Positions 51,337 to 61,334 of a DNA stretch of 64,000 bases are shown one piece after another. A program made the translations under genes and the position numbers. Source of the DNA: Cucumis sativus (lineage: Eukaryota > Streptophyta > Magnoliopsida > Cucurbitales > Cucurbitaceae); contig NC_026657.2 of the NCBI RefSeq assembly GCF_000004075.3, forward strand, positions 10,354,001 to 10,418,000, written 5' to 3'. Positions within the stretch are counted from its first letter, which is position 1, and every line of letters starts with the position of its first letter. Below the pieces are notes generated by a model, which did not search any database, was not told the origin of the DNA, and saw nothing but the letters and a program-made list of their open reading frames with translations.

Positions 51337-52359
51337 ATGGCGGAGTCTGGTTTTGAAGGCTTTGAAAAGCGTTTAGAGCTTCATTTCACTGGGAATGAAC
51401 CGATTATCCACATGGGTCTGCGGCAAATTGACTTGAGTTCCCTTGAACAAATCCTCCGAACCGTTCATTGCTCGATCGTCTCCTCTGTTGGAAATCACTT
51501 CTTCGACGCTTACGTCTTATCGGAATCAAGCCTCTTCATCTACCCAACTAAAATCATAATCAAAACTTGTGGTACTACTCAGCTCCTCAAATCCATTTTT
51601 CCTTTCCTTCATCAAGCTCGAAGTCTCGGCCTCACACTCTCTTCTTGCCGTTACACCAGAGGCAATTTCATTTTCCCCAAATCTCAACCATTCCCACATT
51701 CGAGCTTCAAGGAAGAACTTCTTTACTTAGAAGAATCGCTCCCCGAAAACCTCCATTACCGGAAAGCCTCCGTTATCCCTTCGAATCTCCCTTCACATTC
51801 ATGGCATGTGTTCACTGCTGCCGACGATGCCGCTTTGATTCACCGAAATCCGGAATTTCTTTACACCGTTGAAATTTGTATGACAGAGCTCGACCGGATT
51901 CTCGCTCGGAAATTCTACTTCCGCTCCGGAGATGGAAAAGCTGGAAATTCAATCGGAAAGGAGATGACCAATTTGACTGGAATCGGGGATATTAATCCGA
52001 GTGGTTTGGTTTGTGAATTTGCGTTTTTTCCTTGTGGGTATTCGATGAATGGAATCGATGGGGATCGGTATTCCACAATTCATGTGACGCCGGAGGATGG
52101 GTTTAGTTACGCGAGTTTTGAGTGTGTCGGGTCGGTTTACGATGATCCAGACGATTTGGTTCGAATGTTGAAGAAGGTTGTGCAGATTTTTCGGCCGGCA
52201 GCGATGTCCGTGGCCACCACCGGGGCCAGTCACGAGGTTTGGGCCCTCGTCGCCGGTGCTCTCGATCCCCTCGGATTGAAGTGTCGGAGTTGTGCCGTGG
52301 ACGAGTTCCCGTCAGCTGGAAGTGTAGTGTTTCAGACCTTCACGGCTCGCCGGAAATAG
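51337..52359 (+). CDS. SAMDC: S-adenosylmethionine decarboxylase proenzyme (SAMDC4/BUD2 type)
   Basis: A single open frame of 340 aa, start ATG at 51337. It decarboxylates S-adenosylmethionine to supply aminopropyl groups for spermidine, spermine and thermospermine. The proenzyme cleaves itself at YVLSE/SSLF: Glu63-Ser64 is the scissile bond and Ser64 becomes the pyruvoyl group. Cys78 in IKTCGTT, the Ser in CGYSMNG and the His in STIHVTPED match known catalytic residues. The frame has no intron. The protein is shorter than the roughly 360-aa classic plant enzymes, and the usual tiny and small upstream ORFs are not seen. Both points fit BUD2/SAMDC4, which I recall at At5g18930 close to FRS12. 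Confidence 0.95.
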   Translation: MAESGFEGFEKRLELHFTGNEPIIHMGLRQIDLSSLEQILRTVHCSIVSSVGNHFFDAYVLSESSLFIYPTKIIIKTCGTTQLLKSIFPFLHQARSLGLTLSSCRYTRGNFIFPKSQPFPHSSFKEELLYLEESLPENLHYRKASVIPSNLPSHSWHVFTAADDAALIHRNPEFLYTVEICMTELDRILARKFYFRSGDGKAGNSIGKEMTNLTGIGDINPSGLVCEFAFFPCGYSMNGIDGDRYSTIHVTPEDGFSYASFECVGSVYDDPDDLVRMLKKVVQIFRPAAMSVATTGASHEVWALVAGALDPLGLKCRSCAVDEFPSAGSVVFQTFTARRK

Positions 52360-52726
52360 ACCGCGGCTGTTGCGGAAGTAGATAATAGGTGAAAAGTTTT
52401 GAGGGAGTGAAACTATAGGGGGATAAAACGGACGTGGCGGTGACGTGGACATTGGAATTGACTTACGTGGAGGTATGTTTGATGAAAATGAAGGGCTGGA
52501 TGGAGCCTAAATCATTCCAGCTGTGTGGGAAGAGAAGGGATGGTCCATACTTAGCTTACGTGGAAATTTTACCTCATTCTTTTTCATTTTCCTTTGTAGT
52601 TTGAATGGTTTATTTTGTCTATTACTATTTATTACCTTATCTTAGAATATATTACCAAAAGAATTATATTTTAAAATATTTTAATTTTAATACAAATACT
52701 TTTTCTTCTGGTTCAAAAAAAATTAG

Positions 52727-52810
52727 TGTCACACTAGGTGAAAAAAATTTGATCTACATATCTCGTCGTTACTAACACACTCCAATTGAGTTATACTCAA
52801 TTTGACTCTA
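52727..52810 (-). mobile_element. Possible tRNA-derived SINE remnant
   Basis: On the minus strand, GTATAACTCAATTGGAG resembles a Pol III A box, and about 30 bp later TAGATCAAATTT is a poor B box. Degenerate. The ends are unknown. Confidence 0.3.
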
Positions 52811-53565
52811 ATTACATCTTTTCATACTTCAATTTAATCAAGAAACCGTGTTTGCCTTTTTTTGTATAATTCAATTTTCATAATGTTATTTTATTATTTA
52901 TCATTTCTCTACTCCGTCTATGTTTAAGTTAAACTATAAGGCTACACAAAACTCTATGAATTATAATAGCAAGTGCTTGAAAAGTAAAATATTTTAGTAC
53001 ATATGGCAAATAGTAATCAAGATGGAAAAATGACAAGTTCTGATAGTAAATATTGAAGCAAATAGCATTTGGAAACAATATTTACCATGCTTAATTATTT
53101 TGAAACAAAAAAATACATCGAATCCATACTCCGATTCAAGAAGAAAAGTAGAAACATCATACTTACAATAATTCACTAACCAATTAGGAAATGATGACAA
53201 CTATGCAAATTGAGCACCAAATGACTCTATAAGCGAGCCACAGGCCACAACTCAAAGTATTCAAATCCCATCAAACAAAGCGATATATCATAACTATAAC
53301 TGTCATCGGTAGCTACTTTTTGAGCTTGTCAATTTAGTTTTAGCTATTTATTTAAAAACAAACCATGATTACAAAATATAACAATTAGATTTAAAATATC
53401 AAAGTATATAGTAACAATTTTCAAACATAGTAAAATCTATAAAAAAATCAGACTATCCGAGTAAATAATAAAAGTTTATCTTTAATAGAATTTATTATAT
53501 TTATAAATTAAAAAAAAGTTGCTATTATTCCTAAAATGGCTACATGAATAAACTCAAAGTTAAAT

Positions 53566-53617
53566 TGGGCCGTACGGCCCACATGAAATAAACCCAGCCC
53601 AACGTACTAGGAAGCCC
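53566..53617. promoter_or_regulatory. Site II-like cluster with a perfect 16-bp palindrome
   Basis: TGGGCCGTACGGCCCA (53566-53581) is a perfect palindrome of two TGGGCC motifs. AGCCCAA follows at about 53596 and 53613. Such GCCCA clusters mark promoters of plant growth and ribosomal genes (TCP-binding). The nearest genes start 1.2 kb to the left (3' end of SAMDC) and 2.9 kb to the right. Confidence 0.4.
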
Positions 53618-55429
53618 AATGCAGCCGAGAGATAAAGTGATAGCTATGGGCGAAAAAATTAATGAATGATTGAAGGGGTCGCTGTCCTCGAAAAGTGTCC
53701 AAATATATTATTGGTTTTCAATTTCAAATTTTCTATTTTTTGTAATAATTTTTTTCTTTTTTAATTTGTCAATGAAATTCCTTTAATTTATGACCTTTTT
53801 TTTTTGTATCCATAAAAAAGAAGAAGAATAATAAAAATAAAGGTATGGTGAATATAATATATGAAACACCCGTGCGAAAAAAAAAGTATCTTTCTTGGAA
53901 TAAAGAAAGGAAAAGGGGAATCAGATAAATAGCTAAAAAACAAATAAAAGTAAAGCAGAAAAACAAAAAAAGAAGAAAGTGAAAGTTACCTACGAAATAG
54001 CCATATATATATATATTTATATATATATATACATATTAATTTTCAATTTGTTTTTGTGAGAATTTAATGTTAACAATTCCATTGTTGGCTTAAAAAAATA
54101 AGACAATGTGATAAGAAAACTTTTAATCTTAAAAATATTTAGATTTTAAGAAAATTCGTAGAAAATTAATTTTTTAAGTAGAAAAATCTTAAATCCAATT
54201 TTATTTTACGGGTGCAAACTTAAGCTTTGTTTAGATTAACTTAGAAAAAAAATATAACTTTTAAAACGTCATTCTGGTTTAAACACTTTTGATAAAAAGC
54301 GGTTAAAAATATAGTTCTCATTTATTTTTTTGTCTCCTTCTTAAAACTATCTTATTACAAATCTATTGATTTGTTATATGTTTAAAGTGTTTTATCAATC
54401 CAAAATTACTATAAAGTATCATGAACTAATAACTTAACGTCCATTTGGATCGAATTAGGAATCAAATGTTTTTTAATAATACATTTCCTTCTAAACACTT
54501 TTTTGAAAATGAGTTTAAAATTTAAACATTTAATGTTTGGTAAGATTTTTTTAGAGGTGTTTATATGCAAATTTGATTTTTAAATATTTCTTCGAAATAG
54601 ATTATTCTATAAATAATTTTTTTAAAAATGTATTATCTTAATTTGTCAAACACTACCATTTTTTCAAAATAGTTTTTTGACAAAATTAAACACTTTATAA
54701 TCTCATCTAAACACACCCTTAGAATAATGGTGGTGAGAGTAAGTTAAAATTGGTCATTTTTTAAGTTGGGGTTAACCCTCGATTTTTTAAATTAACTTTG
54801 ATTATATATTTCTCATCTAAATTAGATCAACCAGGTCAATCAAATAAGGTAGGATTGTTGTAGGTTCTCTACAAATTAGAAAAGAAGTTTGAATATCATC
54901 AATAAACAATAATAAAAGCACTAGAGAGTTCAACATAATTGATAACATAAACCCTAGGGTCACAAATTACTTTTTTTAAAAAACAAAAATTTCTTAAAGA
55001 AATTATTTTAAAAATGGTGATAATAATTAAAGAAAAAAACATGTGAGTGATAAAAATTCCCCTTGAATACTTTTGAAAAAGAAAAACAATATAAAGGACA
55101 TAGGGAAAAGATATAGGATTTATATATAAGAAAAGTAAGAGAGAAAAAATGATGAGAATCTTGGTGGGTCATTTTGGTAATGTGTATCATACACTTTTGG
55201 TCCCCTTATCTCATTGAAATGTGTCACTCAATCTCACTTTTCTTTTTATTTGTTTTTCTCTCTTGCCAATGAGACAATGAGAAGCTTCCAAAATATGTAC
55301 CAACAAAGCTTAATCACCCACATGAAACTAAATAAATCTTATCTCAATAAAGGGGTTGGAGGGAATATTTCTTTTAAATGCTTGGAGGATACGTTTGTCA
55401 TTTACTTTGAAAATGATGCTAGTGGTTGT

Positions 55430-55500
55430 GTCGGAGATTGAATTTCTGACCTCTAGAAACGAAAGTCGCGCTAATACTACTTAATCGAACTAGAACAACT
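55430..55500 (-). mobile_element. Possible tRNA-derived SINE remnant
   Basis: On the minus strand, CTAGTTCGATTAAG (A-box-like) is followed about 30 bp on by GGTCAGAAATTCAATC (B-box-like). This is the order and spacing of a Pol III promoter, but both boxes are imperfect. Confidence 0.35.
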
Positions 55501-55730
55501 CATGATGTGTTTTAATTTTAAACAACTTTATGCTTTATACTTCTTTTAATTATCGTTTTTATTTTTCTAATTAAAATACAAAACTAATATGTTAATGATT
55601 TGAAAAAAAGGTTAGAAAATGAATCACCATCAAATGGGGGTCAAAATTAGTATGAAGTGAACATTTTTATTTTGTATATAAAAAGAAGATTTGATTTTGA
55701 TTGTTGTTTGGTATGTAATATGATTGTGAC

Positions 55731-55766
55731 AAAAAAGAAAAGAAAAGAAAAGAAAAGAAAAGAAGA
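55731..55766 (+). repeat. (AAAAG)n microsatellite
   Basis: About six units of AAAAG. Confidence 0.9.
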
Positions 55767-56392
55767 AGATCCACAAAAAAAGAGGGAAGAAAGAGATGGA
55801 AAATGAAAGGAATGGAAAAGGAAATGAATTGTTTGGAAAGGAAGAAAATAATTTGGAAAGAATATTCAAATCTTTGTCACTTTGACTAACCTTCGTAACA
55901 CTCTATTTCTTCATCAAACGATCCGCACATTTTAATACTAAAATCAATAACATGTTGTTGAAGATAATGTGAGAATATAAATTTTAAGACGAAGAACTAT
56001 CGTCTATGGTATGGATTAAAGTTTGGACACCAAAAGGCATATCTCCTTTTCACCTTCATGGAAAATGGTTTTAGGAAAGATGAATGGGAGGGCAACTTGG
56101 TAAAAAGGGAATGGCAATTGTATTGAAATGGGAGAGGTTAAAAAGGAGTTGTCATCATCAAATTATTTTGTGCATAAGTTCTTGAGGAGAGAATGGGTGT
56201 AACCGATTACCCTTTTGCTTTCTCTTCTACCTGTTGGAAGATGAACAATGAGAATCTAACAAGAGGTTTTTCCTTCTAAGAAACTTGTTCTTCCTTCGAA
56301 TTTGGTTCTTTTCAACAATGGGGTTCTCTCACATTTCGATTCCCATCGTCCTCCACACAAACACAAGGTTCTGGGTCCTTTGATTTTCGCTT

Positions 56393-56399
56393 TATATAA
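56393..56399 (+). promoter_or_regulatory. Possible TATA box of the PP2C gene
   Basis: TATATAA lies 54 bp before the ATG at 56447, which would leave a very short leader. A more distant start site is equally possible. Confidence 0.3.
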
Positions 56400-56446
56400 T
56401 CTGGGTTCCTTTACTTTCTTCACCTTTCTTTCTCAATTTCTCTCTA

Positions 56447-59211
56447 ATGGGTTGTGTTATTGGAAAGTGTTGTACTTCCAGCCATTACCCGCCGTCTACC
56501 GACGACGATATCTCACAATTTCGTGATGCCCCACCGTGTAGTTTACATGGAAAGCATATACTAACGGGAAGGTCATTGGAGTCTGTTCGTGTGCCTTCTC
56601 ATAAATACAATTTGGAGTACTCGCTCTTGACCCAGCGTGGCTACTATCCCGATTCCCCTGATAAAGAAAACCAAGATAATTTATGTGTTAGTACACAAAT
56701 TCAAGGTAACCCAAATGTTCATATCTTTGGTGTTTTTGATGGTCATGGTCAATTTGGAATGCAGTGTTCGAATTTCGTTAAGGATAGGGTTGTGCAATTA
56801 CTGTATAATGACTCTAGATTGTTGGAAGATCCCGTTAAGGCTTATAATTCAGCGTTTTTGACTGCGAATGATGAATTGCATAATAGTGAGATTGATGATT
56901 CCATGAGTGGTACAACAGCTATTACTGTTCTTGTTATTGGGAATACACTTTATGTTGCGAATGTGGGTGATTCGAGGGCGGTAGTGGCTGTTAAAAATGG
57001 GAATCGAATTGTTGCTGAGGATATGTCTCATGATCAAACACCATTTAGGAAGGATGAGTGTGAGAGAGTAAAGCTCGCTGGGGCGAGGGTTTTGACAATT
57101 GATCAAATTGACGGGTTTAGAGATCCGGATATTCAAGTTTGGGGTGATGAGGAGAGTGAGGGAAATGATCCTCCTCGATTGTGGTTTCCTAATAGTTTGT
57201 ATCCTGGTACTGCATTTACACGGAGTGTAGGAGACAGTACAGCGGAGAAGATTGGTGTCACTGCTGTCCCTGAGGTTTCAGTTGTTCAACTGACTCCAAA
57301 CCATCTTTTCTTTGTCATTGCAAGCGATGGAGTTTTTGAGTTCCTCACAAGTCAAGCTGTTGTTGATATGGTACATTGCCTATCTGAACTCTAGATTCTA
57401 AAATGGACTTCACATTTAGTCTTCTAATGTTTAATGTTTGCTGCTTCTCTTTCTTTGTTTCTTTTTTTTTTTAAACAAGAAACAAAAAAAAATTATGAAA
57501 GAGACTGATGTGCCTCTCTTTCTTTGTTCTACCTTCTGTTTTCTCTCGTAACATCTCATGTGATGGAAGGTAAAAAAGATGGCATCTAGTCATTCCACTG
57601 TTCGTTGGCTTTGAATTTTGATTAAACTCCATGTTTATAGCTCTTTAAGGACTTGAAATTCTCAAGCTCACAAATTTTGTTTCTTATAGAAATAATTTCC
57701 AAATGCTATATTCCTGAAAGAATATTTCTTCGTGGTTGTGACTATTATTATGAACTTTCTGATTTCAAACAACCTCCTTTCATATTCTTCTTTAACAAAA
57801 TCTTCACTTAGGCTGCAAGGTATAATGATCCACGGGATGCATGCTCTGCTATTGCTGGAGAATCATATAAGATATGGTTGGAGCATGAAAACCGGACAGA
57901 TGATATAACAATCATCATCGTTCACATCAAAGGCCTCTCTAATGTATGAAATTCTATCTTTATCCAGTGCTAATTTGAGATGCGTACATCTATTCCTTCA
58001 ATCTTATTCTTCATTGTTATTATTATTATTATTTTGCAATTGCCAAGCTAGCTGAACATCTGTTGTTTGCCTCTGTACTAGAGGTGGCTTATGCTACTGA
58101 ATATCATGTTTGATTGGGCTGATTTAGTAGTCATGATGCTTGGTGAGAACTGAGAAGAGAACCATTATCCTCTTATAACTAGATTGATGAATTCCACGAT
58201 GGCCAATGATACAAGACTACCGAAAATTGGCTGAGTTATGACACTTTCATATAGTGCTAGTTACGTTTCCCTCCTCTTTGATATTTAAGAGAACAGAGAA
58301 TAAGCTCTGTGAAAGTGTCTTATCCTTTTGGTTTAAGTTTCATCCTGCTGTTGTAATCAGATACTTCATCCTAAATGCTGTAATCAGGCACTCTTCCATA
58401 TTGTCCTAATTGTCTGTTTCATATTAAAGAAAAGAAAAAAAGAAAGAAGTTTTCCCCTTCTTTGGTACCCGTGACGACTAAAATTAGCTGTGTGGAATTT
58501 TCTTATCCTTTTGGTCTAAACTTCATCTTAATTGTTGTAGTTAGGTACTCTTCCATATAGTATTCATGTTCCTTTTATTTGGTTTTTATGAGGATTAAAG
58601 TTGGTTGTGTGAAATTTTCTTATCTTTTTTGTTTAAACTTCATCTGAATTGCTATAGTCAGGTACTCTTCCATGTAGTATTAATCAAGTTTTCCTCTTCT
58701 TTAGTACTTAGGAGATTAAAATTAGCTTTGTGTAATTTTGTTATTCTTGTAATTTAAACGTCATCCTAATTCCTGTAGTCAGGTGGTTCTGGAAGCGTTG
58801 GGCTGAATGGGGTCCGCATAAGGCATTCAAATTCAGAGCGGGGAACCTCTGAGATATCGGCTACCACCGGAACTTCAGAGGCCTTTCGCTCCTTCAGAAG
58901 TGATTTCTCAGATCTGCACGTCTCTCAGCATGTGGGTTTGATGAACAAAAGCACAGCAATTGTTGTTCCATCGCCTGCACAGCACCGACCATTAGAAGTG
59001 GTGAGTATTTTGATCTCTTCCTTGCCACATTCACTACTATTGCATTATTGATTAATCTGTCACCTCTATTGGTTTGGTACAGAAGCTTTTAAAACCATTC
59101 CATACCTTCTTGTCACGTTGTTTAGGCTTAACCACCTGTCATGTTTCTTGTAGTGTATTTCTTGGAAACTTCATATCATATTATTGTGTCTGGTAACAGG
59201 AAGTGGGCTAA
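56447..59211 (+). CDS. Protein phosphatase 2C, N-myristoylated (PP2C35 type)
   Basis: Four exons, 56447-57370, 57812-57943, 58779-59000 and 59200-59211, join in frame to 429 aa. It is a Mg/Mn-dependent Ser/Thr phosphatase. MGCVIGKCC at the start predicts myristoylation of Gly2 and acylation of nearby Cys, so a membrane location. PP2C motifs are ENQD near 74, FDGHG at 97-101, [25 protein letters not shown] and ASDGVFEF, then [16 protein letters not shown]. The Ser-rich tail from exons 3 and 4 ([20 protein letters not shown] to RPLEVEVG) lies outside the catalytic domain. If intron 2 is retained the protein ends after GLSNV at 57947-57949 with 353 aa, close to the Arabidopsis At3g06270 length as I recall it. 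Intron 2 carries a four-copy tandem repeat. Confidence 0.92.
58260..58790 (+). repeat. Four-copy imperfect tandem repeat in PP2C intron 2, ending on the exon 3 acceptor
   Basis: Units of about 117-121 bp share a TCYTCTTT start, a TTAGCTNTGTG word, TTTTCTTATCCTTTTGG, a TTTAAACTTCATC word and an end reading TGTAGTCAGGTACTCTTCC. The ends lie at about 58384, 58540, 58657 and 58778. The last one is the true acceptor of exon 3 (CCTGTAG/TCAGGTGG). The first unit has an extra internal doubling of about 29 bp. Confidence 0.75.
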
Positions 59212-61334
59212 TGGAGGGTATGGCGTCCCCTTACTGCTGAAAAATTCATGCATTTCGCTTGTAATGAAGCTCTTTTACTGTCAGCGTTGCTAGTAACAAT
59301 CCTAACCCCAAGAGTATGTATGTCCAAGGAGAAGAACATATTCCTCTCTCCGCTTCTATCTTAGAATTTCTCCAAGCCTAATTCTAATGAAGCTACGAAA
59401 GTAGACAACCGAAATAAAATTATGGTGTACTCAGAAATGGTGACGACGTGCATGATTGCAGAAAGGCAATATGAGAAATCAACAGTGTATTCTATCGAAT
59501 GAAATTGCATTGGTGGTGGTGGTGGTGGTGGTTTGGTTTCTTAGATTCTGGTAAATTCCACTCTTAATCTCTTTGATTGTTTGTGAAGGCCTTCTCCTGA
59601 ATGTAGTTGCAATTGGTATATATGATGAAATATTGTACAGAGATTATTGACTCCATTCTGGTAATACTAATAACTCAACTTGTTGTACATGAAAAATAGA
59701 ACTCCTCTTTGATTCGGATTTCGATTGGAAAGATGATTGGTCGGTTTCTCTTGTCCTCTTAATGTCCAATTGGATTTACAGTAAGTTTGAGTCGACTTTT
59801 TCTTGAATAGGGACTCTCCTATGAATCTATGTTTTGGAGTAGTCAAAACTCAAAAAGTATGTTTTTTTCGTACCCAAATGCACTTTCTTAAAACTATTGT
59901 TTGTGAGCACTTGGAAGTGTTTGGTAAGAAAGTCCTCATGGCTACACTATGCAAGTGCTTTTTATGTCTTCCAGAATTTTCAACATCACTTTTAATTATG
60001 TTGAATTTTATGAAAACTTTGAAAGTACTTATTGGCTTAAAGTAGGGGTGTGTAAGGAAAAAAAATGTGAAAGCTAATGGCATTATGTGATTAAGGAAAC
60101 GACGAACCAATCATACCGTCGTTTAATTGGTTTAGATCAGTTTGGTCAGCAAGTGTTGAACCAAACTGAATCATCACAAATATTAAAGAAAAAACAAAGA
60201 ATTGAGTCGAACTGTGAAGCATTTTTACAGAAATGAGTTTTATTGTTATCATTGCATGCCTTACATAAGTATTGTTTTAGTTGTTTGATCTTAGACAACT
60301 GTCCATTAAACAATTGTTAGTCATATTTGAGAGTAATTTTAGAATGACTAAAATCACTTCTTTTTTAAGATTGTGATGTTTGATAATCACGTTAAAGTAA
60401 TTTCGAAAACATTCTAAGTGATTTTTTCTATTGGGATTGTGAATAATAATTTTTTAAAAAAGAAAACACTTTCATATTAAAAAAAATTCTTCTATTTCAC
60501 ATTATTTTTGCCCTAAATGTTATTAAAGAAATCATACTGGCAAATCCATGATGGTTAATTTCTCTAATTTCTCTCTTTCAAGTTTTTATGTTTCATCTTT
60601 ATCATAAAAATTTTAATTTATTTTTCTATTTTTAGAAAAGCCCCTATTTTTATTCTTTAAAATGTTTCTCAATTTTGATCTAAAAAATTAGATGAGATAT
60701 TAGAAACATTTGTCAAATTTTAAAAACAAGATGGATTATCAAATAAGTTTGTTCATGAATAAGAAAAAGAAAACAGAAACATCATAAAACATACTCTATA
60801 CAACTTTGCATTTTTAAGATATAAGCAAGCAACATAAATGTTATCAATCATTTTTCTACAAGGTAAAAAATGTGAGCTATCTTGCTAAACCATAATCGTA
60901 ACATACCTAAGTTGAATTCGAGAGAAACCAAGAATAAAATTCAATTAGAGTTCTTCTCAAATACCTGTGAAATTGTTGAAGGTTGATAAAGTTGCATGTT
61001 TCAGGTATGCCATATTTGACTGTTTTAAAATCTAGAAAGGTAAGCATGAACGAACCATAAAGTATTTTGATCATCAGCTTATAAAATGTAACCCTTTGGT
61101 GCTTATTTCTAAAATTTCAAGGTGTATATATATATATAGTATTCTTTTCGTCACTATTGAGATAGATATATCATCATAAATATGAAAGAAAAATATGAAT
61201 TGATTTCATTGGTTACAAAGTTGCTACAGAGAATTGTTCTAAATTTGAAGGCAAAGTGCCGTACAAGATTTCCTCACAAAATTCTACATCGCCTTCATAC
61301 TAATAGTAAATATTTACATAAACGAATGGTAAAA
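59212..61334. other. Spacer between convergent PP2C and SAC3B genes
   Basis: The left part is the PP2C 3'UTR. A (GGT)n microsatellite lies at 59511-59532. The rest is AT-rich with no exon or clear mobile element. Confidence 0.55.
59511..59532 (+). repeat. (GGT)n microsatellite
   Basis: About seven GGT units, in or just after the PP2C 3'UTR. Confidence 0.9.

Larger units (their letters stand above)
52360..56446. other. Intergenic region between SAMDC and PP2C
   Basis: No gene was recognised. It contains a palindromic TGGGCC/GGCCCA cluster at 53566-53617, two possible tRNA-derived SINE remnants (52727-52810 and 55430-55500), TA-rich tracts near 54005-54035 and an (AAAAG)n microsatellite at 55731-55766. 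TATATAA at 56393-56399 may serve the PP2C gene. The rest is AT-rich. Confidence 0.5.

Noticed and set aside
51156-51356. Open frame overlapping the SAMDC start
   Set aside because: It lacks the conserved wording of the SAMDC upstream ORF, begins before the TATA box and is probably chance.
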